Shown: positions 1 through 6,462 of the stretch, in pieces
Layout of the letters: each line of letters begins with the position of its first letter
How positions within the stretch are numbered: position 1 is the first letter of the stretch
Assembly (NCBI GenBank): GCA_947502965.1
Contig: CANNCG010000043.1
Location: forward strand, 1 to 7,831
DNA length: 7,831 nt
Source: a bacterium
GTDB taxonomy: Bacteria > Margulisbacteria > Marinamargulisbacteria > SXXA01
Reading direction: 5' to 3'
Program-made: the position numbers and the translations under genes
Notes under the pieces: generated by a model
The model's input: the letters and a program-made list of their open reading frames with translations, nothing else
Database searches by the model: none
What the model was told of the DNA's origin: nothing

Positions 1-52
1 TCGTTCTCGGCCCGGTCGCGCCTACCCTAGGCGCATAAAACGTAGGCCCCAT
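1..52 (-). CDS. Possible start of a gene running off the left edge (unidentified)
   Basis: From an ATG at 52-50 the minus strand stays open to the window edge, reading MGPTFYAPRVGATGPRT. The only support is that it lies about 7 nt behind the predicted start point of a good promoter (66-94). There is no convincing Shine-Dalgarno sequence in front of it. The same stretch folds as a GC-rich hairpin (18-34), so it could equally be the beginning of a structured RNA or leader. Seventeen residues are too few to assign a family, and I do not recognise it. Confidence 0.2.
   Translation of the reverse strand, partial: MGPTFYAPRVGATGPRT
18..34 (-). other. GC-rich hairpin in the leader or start of the left-edge transcript
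   Basis: The arms 18-24 and 28-34 are perfectly complementary over 7 bp (GCGCCTA/TAGGCGC) around a 3-nt loop. A second, mutually exclusive pairing exists between 20-25 (GCCTAC) and 42-47 (GTAGGC). Both lie just downstream of the predicted start point of the promoter at 66-94. Competing stems in a 5' leader are the geometry of an attenuator, but the stretch is too short and too close to the edge to say more. Confidence 0.3.
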
Positions 53-65
53 AGAAAGTTTTCTT

Positions 66-94
66 ATCATTAAACTAGTGCCATTACTTGTCAA
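66..94 (-). promoter_or_regulatory. Sigma-70-type promoter reading out of the left edge
   Basis: On the minus strand a perfect -35 box TTGACA (94-89) is followed after exactly 17 nt by AATGAT (71-66), a 4/6 match to the -10 consensus. The predicted transcript would begin near position 58-60 and leave the window leftwards. It separates the unknown 77-residue gene, the last member of the nusA operon visible here, from whatever follows. This is a sequence match only. Confidence 0.45.
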
Positions 95-137
95 GGGGTC
101 TCGATATTCCTGTTTTTTAGAAAAAAAAGGGGGAGGG

Positions 138-371
138 CTAGATAGTTACCAAATATTTAATGTCGATAGTCGCCATCATCAAGTAATCATTGATGCTCTC
201 GTGTAAGGTTAGACGATACGTGTAGATATGGGGAACCGACACATGAATGAGGGTTCTAGAGAGATTGATTTTTTCGATTTTACCGGTTTCAAAATAATCA
301 TTTGAAAAGTCACGATGCAAACGATTGATTTCACTGACAAGCTGTTTGACTGGGGTGGTTTTATCCATCAT
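138..371 (-). CDS. Unknown 77-residue protein, translationally coupled to truB
   Basis: I do not recognise this protein. Its tandem ATG-ATG start overlaps the truB stop as ATGA (371-368), a classic coupling arrangement, and that overlap is the main reason to believe the gene is real. The product has an amphipathic, charged N-terminal half (about residues 5-33, probably helical). Two short alternating hydrophobic stretches that look like beta strands follow (about 33-48 and 51-58), then a final hydrophobic segment ending YLVTI before a TAG stop. There is no signal peptide, cysteine cluster or recognisable motif. Many related operons carry rpsO or ribF here, and this protein is neither. After the stop the minus strand runs into a C-rich then T8 tract (121-128) with no good stem in front, so I do not call a terminator. 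Confidence 0.55.
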   Translation of the reverse strand: MMDKTTPVKQLVSEINRLHRDFSNDYFETGKIEKINLSRTLIHVSVPHIYTYRLTLHESINDYLMMATIDIKYLVTI

Positions 372-1144
372 AGGTTGCCATTATCCGCCAGTTTGTCACC
401 TTTGTCATTCTGCCTCATCGCCCAGGTTTCTCCCCCCATACACGCCACCAACCGCCAATCCCCTACCACGGTGCGTACCAAATCTTTGGCGTAGGCCACG
501 GTCCCCAGTGCTGCTGCAATGTCCCGTACCACACTACGGATATAGGTCCCTTTGCCACATGCGATGTCCAGGGTCACAACGGGGTACGCGCCTGGGACAA
601 AGTCCAGCATCTCAATGCCATACACCTGCACCACAGCGGCTTGTGGCAGCACGGCTTCACCCGCACGGGCCCGCTCATAGTTGCGCTTGCCATCCACTTT
701 TTTGGCAGAAAATATGGGTGGAATCTGAGACAGTTCCCCCACAAAAAGGGGTAAAACCGCCGCCACCTGCGCGGCCGTGATCCCCAGGCCTACCTCTCCC
801 GGGTCTTGGCGCAGGACCTGCCCATCCCTGTCGAGTGTATCCGTTTCGATACCCATCACCATGCGCACCACATAGGATTTCGGAAGTCCCTGGATCAGCG
901 ACAATTGTCGTGTGTAGGTACGTCCAAGGGCCACCACCAATATTCCCGTCGCAAAAGGATCCAGCGTCCCGGCATGCCCCACACGGGCCACCCCCGTCTG
1001 TTTGCGAATACGGGCCACCACCCCAAAAGAAGTGATCGCCGATGGTTTATCGATGAGTAGCAGCCCTTCGGAAAGATGGGGGAAGGCCTGATGGGACTGC
1101 GCCATGACCTGTGACAAGGCCACGAAATCCGGGGTCTCGCTCAA
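368..1144 (-). CDS. truB: tRNA pseudouridine(55) synthase TruB
   Basis: TruB converts uridine 55 in the T-loop of most tRNAs to pseudouridine. The protein shows the family signatures in order: GLLLIDKPSAITSF (residues 27-40), then GHAGTLDPFATGIL with the catalytic aspartate at residue 62. After these come the substrate-loop stretch IPPIFSAKKVDGKRNYERAR and the CGKGTYIRSVVRDIAAALG motif. At 258 residues it is shorter than the E. coli enzyme (about 314) and stops soon after the catalytic fold, so a C-terminal PUA domain seems absent, as in the short type of TruB. The start chosen is TTG (1144-1142), which overlaps the upstream stop as TTGA. An ATG 13 codons further in (1105) is a possible alternative with a weak ribosome site. 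It lies in the operon behind nrnA and ahead of an unknown small gene joined by ATGA. Confidence 0.95.
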   Translation of the reverse strand: MSETPDFVALSQVMAQSHQAFPHLSEGLLLIDKPSAITSFGVVARIRKQTGVARVGHAGTLDPFATGILVVALGRTYTRQLSLIQGLPKSYVVRMVMGIETDTLDRDGQVLRQDPGEVGLGITAAQVAAVLPLFVGELSQIPPIFSAKKVDGKRNYERARAGEAVLPQAAVVQVYGIEMLDFVPGAYPVVTLDIACGKGTYIRSVVRDIAAALGTVAYAKDLVRTVVGDWRLVACMGGETWAMRQNDKGDKLADNGNL

Positions 1145-2118
1145 AGGGCAGCTTCCAAGGCGCTCAGCACACGTAGCCGTGCGTCCGACAAGGACATATC
1201 ACGCAACGTAATACCCGCAGCCTTGACATGTCCCCCACCACCAAACTGAGCAGCAAACACAGACACGTTAAAATCTCCTTTGGAGCGCAAGCTCACTTTG
1301 ATCCCATCTGACTCTGTTTCTCGAAAAGAAAGGGCCACAGAGGTTCCCTCCATATCCCGTATCAAATCAACCGATTTGATCTCAGGCTCTGCCATTTCCC
1401 GTGGAATGTCGATCCACACATATCCCAAAGGCGACACCGCCATATGGGTGAGCACATAGCGCATAAAGGTGTAGGTGGCCGCCGATTTATTTTCAAAAAA
1501 GTGATGGCGGATGAGTCCCAAATCGGCCCCCATCGCCACCAAATCCCCTGCCGCGTGAAAGGTATCTGCGGTCACATTGTCATGCAGAAATCGGCCCGTA
1601 TCAAAGCAGATCCCCGCGTACAAGCATGTCGCAAGTGCCGCCAAATCCGCTTTGGAAACAGGCTTTTTCGGAGGTATCCTCGCACCAGAAACGTGGACAA
1701 AAGTCCAAAAAACCAACTCCGATGTCGATGACATAATAGGCGCCAAATTGTGATGTCCAAATTGGGAATTGTCGGGATGGTGGTCCAGATTGACGAGGAC
1801 ACGGTCTTGGATAGCCGCTTGTAGCTGCGCTACCTCTCGCACCCGATTGAGATTTGAGGCATCCAAGACCCACACATGGTCATACCCTGCCAGGTCCGGC
1901 AGGACCTGTACAATACCCGCTGCACCAGGTAATACCCCACAATCCCGGGGAAGCGGATCTGCCAACCACACTGTGGCTGGCACCCCCAAGATACGACACA
2001 AATGCCACAAGCCCAAGGTCGACCCAACGGCATCAAGGTCAGGATCTCGGTGCGCCGTAATGAGTATCCCTTTTGCAGAAGAAAGCAGCTCTGCAAAAAA
2101 ATTAGCTTGTAATATCAT
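1141..2118 (-). CDS. nrnA: DHH/DHHA1 phosphoesterase, NrnA-type oligoribonuclease/pAp phosphatase
   Basis: Members of this family degrade 2-5 nt RNA oligomers and, in several bacteria, dephosphorylate 3'-phosphoadenosine 5'-phosphate, using bound Mn2+. All DHH motifs are present in the 325-residue product: HRDPDLDAVGS (23-33), an aspartate in VLDAS (86), the eponymous LDHHPDN (111-117) and GICFDTGRF (169-177, D173). The DHHA1 RNA-binding domain ends with GGGGHVKAAG (293-302). The spacing and length fit NrnA better than full-length RecJ. I chose the ATG at 2118 because MILQANFF leads straight into the first motif. It lies inside the rbfA 3' end (17-nt overlap), preceded by CAGG without normal spacing, so translation probably depends on ribosomes finishing rbfA. 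Whether it acts on nanoRNA, pAp or both cannot be read from the sequence. Confidence 0.9.
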   Translation of the reverse strand: MILQANFFAELLSSAKGILITAHRDPDLDAVGSTLGLWHLCRILGVPATVWLADPLPRDCGVLPGAAGIVQVLPDLAGYDHVWVLDASNLNRVREVAQLQAAIQDRVLVNLDHHPDNSQFGHHNLAPIMSSTSELVFWTFVHVSGARIPPKKPVSKADLAALATCLYAGICFDTGRFLHDNVTADTFHAAGDLVAMGADLGLIRHHFFENKSAATYTFMRYVLTHMAVSPLGYVWIDIPREMAEPEIKSVDLIRDMEGTSVALSFRETESDGIKVSLRSKGDFNVSVFAAQFGGGGHVKAAGITLRDMSLSDARLRVLSALEAAL

Positions 2119-2452
2119 CCTGGATAATCGCGTTGATCCGCACCACCATATCCGAGGACTTGGCCAAGCTATCATCATAGAGAAAGTTGAAATTGGGCAC
2201 CGTATGGGTACGCATGACCCGACCCACTTCCCCTTTGATAAACCCTGCCGCCTGATTCAGGTATTTTCTGGTTTTTTGACGGTCTACATCAGAACCAAAT
2301 TGGCTATAAAAAACGGTCACTGTCGTAAAATCAGGGGCCAACTTGACACGGGTAATACTCACAAAACCCAAATTGGCATGGGGCATACGCCGTATCAAAA
2401 CGTCCGAAACTTCACGTTTGATGAGGGACTCCAGACGGTCTATACGCGACAC
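2102..2452 (-). CDS. rbfA: 30S ribosome-binding factor RbfA
   Basis: RbfA binds the immature small subunit near the 16S rRNA 5' helix and assists late 30S maturation. The 116-residue length is normal. The N terminus (SRIDRLESLIKREVSDVL) is the expected helix. The central LGFVSITRVKLAPDFTTVTVFYS matches the strand-helix-strand core of the KH-like fold, and VPNFNFLYDDS (about 85-95) is the conserved C-terminal signature, usually P-x-L-x-F-x-x-D-x-S. The start is GTG (2452-2450), directly adjoining the infB stop with no intervening base, so initiation must be coupled to IF2 termination. The 3' end overlaps nrnA. Confidence 0.93.
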   Translation of the reverse strand: MSRIDRLESLIKREVSDVLIRRMPHANLGFVSITRVKLAPDFTTVTVFYSQFGSDVDRQKTRKYLNQAAGFIKGEVGRVMRTHTVPNFNFLYDDSLAKSSDMVVRINAIIQDDITS

Positions 2453-4414
2453 TTAGCGTTTTTTCTCCTGCATCACATACGCCTGAATCTGATCCCCTGA
2501 CTCCAAACGGTCAAATCCATCGACAACGATACCGCATTCAAAGCCCGTTGCGACTTCTTTGACATCTTCCTGAAAGCGTTTGAGAGATCCCAATTTACCT
2601 TCAAACAACATCTCTTTTTTGCGCCATACCCGCACCAAGGCTTGCCGTTGCAATTTCCCAGAGAGCACATAGCTACCAGCAATCGTGCCTATTTTAGAAA
2701 AAGAAAACAATTGACGCACTTCAGCACGACCAAACTCCACTTCCTCAAACTCAGGTTTGAGCAATCCCTGAACCGCACGGTGTAAATCATCCAAAACCTT
2801 ATAGATAATATTATAAAGTTTAATCTCAACGACTTCAGAATCTGCCAATTTTTGAGCTTCCAGATTGACCGTCACCCCAAATCCAATAATAATGGCAGAC
2901 GAGGCCTTGGCCAACATCACATCATTTTCCGTCACGGGCCCAGTACCCGCATGAATGAGTCCCAAACTTACATCTCTGGCCTCGATTTGTTGGATAGCGG
3001 CCGTCAATGCTTCCAAAGACCCATTCACATCCGCCTTCACAATCAAATTCAAGCGGGTATGGCGCCCTTCTGAACGCACATCCGCGAAGCCATCCATCGA
3101 TACAGGACGAAATCCCGAAGTCCCCGTGTCTTCCAAAAGACGTAATTCTGCTACGTCACGGGTTTCACGCTCTGTCGACTTGACCTCTAGAATGCTCCCT
3201 GGGGCAGGCACATCGGCAATCCCCATGACCTCCACCGGCATCCCAGGTTCTGCTTTGTCTACTTTTTGGCCGAGATCGTTGAGGAGTGCACGCACTTTCC
3301 CTAACCCAGAGTTAATGACAAAAAAGTCGCCCACACGTAGGGTGCCTGTTTTCACCAACACCGTGGCCACAGGCCCTTTTTTACGTGACAAGCGGGATTC
3401 AATGACCACCGCTTTGGCCGGGCCATCATGGTTGGCACGCAGTTCCTGCATTTCCGCCACCAACAAAATCATATCCAAAAGCTCAGGAATCCCGTTGAGC
3501 GTTTTGGCAGAGACGGGCACAATAATGGTTTTACCACCCCAGTCCTCTGATACAAGGTCATGTTCACTGAGCTGCTGTTTGACCTTTTCAGGATCGGCAT
3601 CGGGCTTATCCATTTTGTTGATCGCTACGATAATGGGAACACCGGCTGCTTTGGCATGATGAATCGCCTCTACCGTTTGGGGCTTGATCCCCTCATCTGC
3701 AGCCACTACCAAAATGGTGATATCCGTGACCTGGGCGCCACGGGCACGCAAGGCTGTAAAGGCTGCGTGGCCTGGCGTATCTAAGAATGTGATTTTTTTG
3801 CCGTGGGTGGAAACCTGGTAGGCGCCAATATGCTGGGTAATGCCGCCCGCTTCACCAGACACAATATTGGACTTGCGAATGGTATCCAAAAGCAATGTCT
3901 TCCCATGGTCAACGTGTCCCATGATCGTGACGACAGGGGGTCTTTCCAAGAGATTGTCTGAATGATGGTCCAGCTCAGAGGCTTCGATCTTCTCCAAACT
4001 TTCTCGGAGATCCTGCCTGATTACTTTTTCACGCCCTGTAATTTCCAGAACGATATTCAGCTTTGTTGCAATCTCTGCAGCCGATTGCGGGTCAATTTCA
4101 GAATTCAGGTTCAACAATAAGCCTTTTTCCAAAACAGCCTTCATAATACGGGGAAGCGCCACATCCAGCTTGATAGCCAACTCTTTCAGGGAAACAGACT
4201 TGTCCTCGATCTGAACAATTTTCGGAGGCATGATTTGATCCGCGTCACTGGCCACATCTTTGCCGTCATTGAGGATAAGTTCTTTGACCTGATTGATCAC
4301 CGTTTGATCCAAGCGCAGAGAGGTTGACACCCCTCTCACATTGAGATCACGCAGTATATTGATAATATCTTTGGGACTTTTCCCCAAGCTTCGAGCTAAT
4401 TCACTTACTTTCAA
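2453..4414 (-). CDS. infB: Translation initiation factor IF-2
   Basis: IF-2 is the GTPase that brings fMet-tRNA to the 30S subunit and promotes 50S joining. The GTPase motifs are complete: G1 GHVDHGKT (166-173), G2 GGITQHIGA (190-198), G3 DTPGH (212-216), G4 NKMD (266-269) and G5 SAK (302-304). The beta-barrel domains II-IV follow to the C terminus. In front lie two IF2_N-type modules, at about 1-47 and 72-125, with only a short linker. The total of 653 residues is therefore compact (E. coli about 890, B. subtilis about 716). The start is TTG (4414-4412), 1 nt after the nusA stop, with only a weak purine stretch (AAGAGA) upstream. The next in-frame ATG is at residue 62 and would cut off the first module, so TTG is the better choice. 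A rare start codon on an initiation-factor gene may matter for its expression. Confidence 0.97.
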   Translation of the reverse strand: MKVSELARSLGKSPKDIINILRDLNVRGVSTSLRLDQTVINQVKELILNDGKDVASDADQIMPPKIVQIEDKSVSLKELAIKLDVALPRIMKAVLEKGLLLNLNSEIDPQSAAEIATKLNIVLEITGREKVIRQDLRESLEKIEASELDHHSDNLLERPPVVTIMGHVDHGKTLLLDTIRKSNIVSGEAGGITQHIGAYQVSTHGKKITFLDTPGHAAFTALRARGAQVTDITILVVAADEGIKPQTVEAIHHAKAAGVPIIVAINKMDKPDADPEKVKQQLSEHDLVSEDWGGKTIIVPVSAKTLNGIPELLDMILLVAEMQELRANHDGPAKAVVIESRLSRKKGPVATVLVKTGTLRVGDFFVINSGLGKVRALLNDLGQKVDKAEPGMPVEVMGIADVPAPGSILEVKSTERETRDVAELRLLEDTGTSGFRPVSMDGFADVRSEGRHTRLNLIVKADVNGSLEALTAAIQQIEARDVSLGLIHAGTGPVTENDVMLAKASSAIIIGFGVTVNLEAQKLADSEVVEIKLYNIIYKVLDDLHRAVQGLLKPEFEEVEFGRAEVRQLFSFSKIGTIAGSYVLSGKLQRQALVRVWRKKEMLFEGKLGSLKRFQEDVKEVATGFECGIVVDGFDRLESGDQIQAYVMQEKKR

Positions 4415-4415
4415 T

Positions 4416-5738
4416 TTATATGTTCTCTTTTATGGTATTTACCTGTTCGGTGGTCAAAACACTACGCGCACTCTCAATTTCAATGCCAAAGGTCAAGGCT
4501 TTTTCGATCATATCCTGGGTCTTCATCTTCAGTATTTTGGCCAGTTCTGAGGCTTTGAGCTGATGGTCTTCGCCCACCTCGACATCATTCACATCTGGCA
4601 CCACGAACGGCTGATCTTCGGACTTTTCTTTGTCTTTGCCCGGTTTGATCCGGTCCACGATAGACAGCGACTGGTCTTTGATTGTGTCTGCTTTTTGGTG
4701 ATAGTCTTCTTCGCTCAAAATATCCAAACGCCACCCGGTCAATCGCACGGCCAGCTTAACATTAACACCCGCTTTGCCTATTGCAAGCGAGAGCTGATCT
4801 GCAGCCACGACAACCGTGGCCATACGCTGAGATTCATCGGTGATAATCACCTGAGCAATTTTTGCAGGTTTTAAGGCATTGGCAATAAAAACCCGTGGGT
4901 TCTCACTCCACTCCAACACATCTATCTTTTCGTAACCCAGCTCCTTGATCACAGACTGAATACGTCCACCCATATGCCCCACACAGGTCCCCACAGCACC
5001 CACCGACGCGTTGTGGCTACGTACGGCTACCTTTGCCCTACGCCCAGGATCACGAGAAACCCCCACGATCTCAATAATGCCATCATTGATTTCAGGAATT
5101 TCTAGTTCAAACAAGCGTCGAAGAAAGCCCGAATCTGAACGTGAGATATGGATAACCGTCCCACGAACGCCTTTTTCTACTTCGGAAATATACACCCTGA
5201 TTTTTTCTTTTGCCGTAAAGCGCTCCCCAGGAATCTGATCCTTGGGATACAAAATGGCTTCGGCACGGCCCAGGTTCACCAAATAATTTTTATTCTCTAC
5301 ACGCTGTACAGACCCGACCAAAATCTCACCCACACGGTCTTTATATTCCGCATAAATGACATTTTTTTCCGCTTCGCGAATACGTTGAACGATCACCTGT
5401 TTGGCCGTTTGTGCGGCAATACGCCCGAAATCTTTTGGGGTGACATCAAATTTCAAGTCCTGCCCCATTTCTGCGTTGGGATGCATTTTTTGTGCATTTT
5501 CCAGGCTAATTTCGAGATAGTCATCATAGACGTTTGTCACGACCGTCTTGATTTGATAAATCGTGGCTTCACCCGTATCTCTGTCTAAAACGGCCTCTAA
5601 AACGGCATCTTCATCAAACTTTTTACGACAAGCGGCTACCAAAGCCTGCTCAATAGCCTCTGCCAATATTTCACGTGACACGCCGCGCTCAGACTCAATC
5701 TGTGCTACAACCTGACTAAAATTGTCTATCAAAATCAT
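4416..5738 (-). CDS. nusA: Transcription termination/antitermination factor NusA with an IF2_N-like C-terminal tail
   Basis: NusA binds RNA polymerase and nascent RNA and modulates pausing, termination and antitermination. Reading from the ATG at 5738 gives 440 residues. The polymerase-binding N-terminal domain spans about 1-130 (SREILAEAIEQALVAACRKK), the S1 domain about 135-200, and KH1 about 230-280 with GTCVGHMGGRIQSV, where GHMG is the GxxG loop. KH2 lies at about 305-345 with DQLSLAIGKAGVNVKLAVRLTGW. After an acidic and lysine-rich linker (about 350-393), residues 394-440 do not look like the acidic repeats of E. coli NusA but like an IF2_N module (see findings). I chose the ATG at 5738 because GAGG lies 6 nt upstream and the family N terminus begins here. 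The open frame continues upstream to 5879 only through a terminator. It is the first gene of the operon; rimP, the usual upstream neighbour, is absent. Confidence 0.95.
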   Translation of the reverse strand: MILIDNFSQVVAQIESERGVSREILAEAIEQALVAACRKKFDEDAVLEAVLDRDTGEATIYQIKTVVTNVYDDYLEISLENAQKMHPNAEMGQDLKFDVTPKDFGRIAAQTAKQVIVQRIREAEKNVIYAEYKDRVGEILVGSVQRVENKNYLVNLGRAEAILYPKDQIPGERFTAKEKIRVYISEVEKGVRGTVIHISRSDSGFLRRLFELEIPEINDGIIEIVGVSRDPGRRAKVAVRSHNASVGAVGTCVGHMGGRIQSVIKELGYEKIDVLEWSENPRVFIANALKPAKIAQVIITDESQRMATVVVAADQLSLAIGKAGVNVKLAVRLTGWRLDILSEEDYHQKADTIKDQSLSIVDRIKPGKDKEKSEDQPFVVPDVNDVEVGEDHQLKASELAKILKMKTQDMIEKALTFGIEIESARSVLTTEQVNTIKENI

Positions 5739-5755
5739 GAAAAACCTCGCCTCAC
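5739..5755 (-). promoter_or_regulatory. Ribosome-binding site that fixes the nusA start
   Basis: The minus strand carries GAGGCGAGG immediately upstream; the inner GAGG stands 6 nt before the ATG at 5738. It is the best Shine-Dalgarno match among the minus-strand operon genes, whose other members rely on coupling. It argues against the longer open frame that starts at 5879. Confidence 0.7.
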
Positions 5756-5774
5756 ACCCTATTACGGATACCTG

Positions 5775-5803
5775 ATAATACACCCGGTCCAAATACCTCG
5801 CAA
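5775..5803 (-). promoter_or_regulatory. Probable promoter of the nusA-infB operon
   Basis: On the minus strand TTGCGA (5803-5798, 4/6 to the -35 consensus) and TATTAT (5780-5775, 5/6 to the -10) are separated by exactly 17 nt. The predicted start point is near 5768, giving a leader of about 30 nt before nusA. The -35 box touches the poly-T tail of the upstream terminator, so the upstream transcript ends where this one begins. This supports an operon that starts at nusA. Confidence 0.55.
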
Positions 5804-5835
5804 AAAATAAAAAAAAAGCGGACTTGGCCGCTTTT
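5802..5835 (-). terminator. Rho-independent terminator of the upstream minus-strand gene
   Basis: Minus-strand RNA folds as AAAAGCGG (5835-5828), a 6-nt loop, CCGCUUUU (5821-5814), followed by a U-rich tail (5813-5802). It lies between the unknown gene at 6037-6384 and nusA, upstream of the nusA promoter, so it most simply ends the upstream transcript. The A-rich left arm also allows some function for plus-strand RNA, but the U tail is only on the minus side. Confidence 0.75.
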
Positions 5836-5911
5836 AAACCCGATATTGGCAAGACCAAAGTAGGGTTGAATCGTAACAAAATATCACCCCTTGCGACAAG
5901 CGACGTTTTTA

Positions 5912-6034
5912 GGCGCTATCCGGAAAATACGCCATAAGGCGTCAGTACCCACCAGAAAAATCCTCACTTACGCGCAGTAAGCTCCGGTTTTTCTGACTCA
6001 TAATCCTTGCCTGACCTAATGTTGCGATAGCGCC
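5912..6034. mobile_element. MITE-like element, copy 1 (123 bp, non-coding)
   Basis: The element begins GGCGCTATC (5912-5920) and ends with the exact inverse GATAGCGCC (6026-6034). It is flanked by a 5-bp direct repeat TTTTA (5907-5911 and 6035-6039), which is unambiguous because no shorter repeat length fits. A second copy at 7145-7265 is roughly four-fifths identical over its right 96 bases, including the shared blocks GGCGTCAGTAC, AGAAAAATCCTCA and ATCCTTGCCTGAC. The terminal inverse match decays beyond about 11 bases, so this copy looks older than copy 2. An internal AGAAAAA/TTTTTCT pair makes it foldable. It has no coding capacity and must have been moved by a transposase supplied in trans. 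It sits immediately behind the stop codon of the minus-strand gene at 6037-6384. Confidence 0.85.
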
Positions 6035-6036
6035 TT

Positions 6037-6384
6037 TTACTCTGGGATGGGTATAGGCCGAATCACGTATTCCAACACCACTACAGAAAACCATTTCCGA
6101 AACAGGTCATAGGGTTTATGTGCTGGCCACAACTCAGGGTCAATCTGCCACAGCGCCAATTCCATCTCCAAAAAGCGCAGGCATCTGTCTTCCAAGAAGC
6201 TGTCTACTTCTTCGGTATCTATCCCCTCTTCAATGACATAGAGGTGACCTTCTTCGCGTGACTTTTCTTTCACAATCTCCACGATGTCTTCTTCGAACTC
6301 GCCCCCTTTGTGCACAGATTTCACCCACTGTATAAAGGGGAAATTGGGTTTGATCAACAATGCTGTAGCCGTCGTGAGTTCCAT
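6037..6384 (-). CDS. Conserved-looking small protein of unknown function (115 residues)
   Basis: I cannot name this protein. I chose the ATG at 6384 because AAGGA stands 6 nt upstream; an upstream ATG at 6411 has no such site. The product is acidic and soluble-looking with no signal or membrane segment. It has NFPFIQWV near the N terminus (14-21), a strand-like HLYVIEE (47-53), and an aromatic-rich C-terminal block FLEMELALWQ...LWP...LFRKWF (71-99). The pattern of a D/E-rich middle and W-x-x-D-x-x-x-WP resembles, from memory, small uncharacterised cytosolic proteins found across many bacteria, but I have no family name. Its TAA stop lies inside the TTTTA target repeat of the MITE-like copy 1, so the insertion left the gene intact. 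The gene ends ahead of the terminator at 5802-5835. Confidence 0.75.
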   Translation of the reverse strand: MELTTATALLIKPNFPFIQWVKSVHKGGEFEEDIVEIVKEKSREEGHLYVIEEGIDTEEVDSFLEDRCLRFLEMELALWQIDPELWPAHKPYDLFRKWFSVVVLEYVIRPIPIPE

Positions 6385-6419
6385 CAATATTCCTTCGTGG
6401 CACAACCACATTCCAACGC

Positions 6420-6448
6420 ATGTATGCCAAATTTTGCTATCCTCGCAA
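6420..6448 (-). promoter_or_regulatory. Weak candidate promoter for the 115-residue gene
   Basis: On the minus strand TTGCGA (6448-6443), the same -35 hexamer as in front of nusA, is followed after 16-17 nt by CATACA/ATACAT (about 6426-6420), a poor -10. The predicted start would be near 6413, about 30 nt before the gene. The upstream half overlaps the control region of the divergent methyltransferase gene. Confidence 0.25.
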
Positions 6449-6462
6449 GGAGAGGGTATTAT
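6434..6462 (+). promoter_or_regulatory. Candidate promoter for the methyltransferase region
   Basis: TTGCTA (6434-6439) and TATTAT (6457-6462) are 17 nt apart. The predicted start near 6469 would lie downstream of the ATG at 6461, so if this promoter is used translation could only start at the ATG at 6536. It therefore conflicts with the strong ribosome site at 6447-6452; at most one of the two is functional. Confidence 0.25.

Noticed and set aside
325..780. Plus-strand open frame of 151 codons
   Set aside because: It lies antisense to truB, is extremely rich in Pro, Cys and His as expected from reading a GC-biased gene backwards, and has no family motif.
2119..2178. Longer DHH protein starting at 2178
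   Set aside because: The extra 20 residues (Trp/Arg/Ser rich) come from out-of-frame rbfA sequence; the family N terminus begins at 2118.
1769..2500. Plus-strand open frame of 243 codons
   Set aside because: It runs antisense across nrnA, rbfA and the end of infB, all of which have clear family motifs on the minus strand.
2955..3659. Plus-strand open frame of 234 codons
   Set aside because: It is antisense to the GTPase and barrel domains of infB and has a Ser/Arg/Thr-rich low-complexity composition typical of a shadow frame.
5739..5879. Longer NusA starting at 5879
   Set aside because: The extra 47 codons run through a terminator hairpin and a promoter, have no ribosome site, and do not resemble a NusA N terminus.
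5891..5904. Possible third MITE end (TTGCGACAAGCGAC) beside copy 1
   Set aside because: It resembles the element end TTGCGACAGCGCC only with an insertion and mismatches, and no partner end or target repeat is found; probably chance or an unreadable relic.
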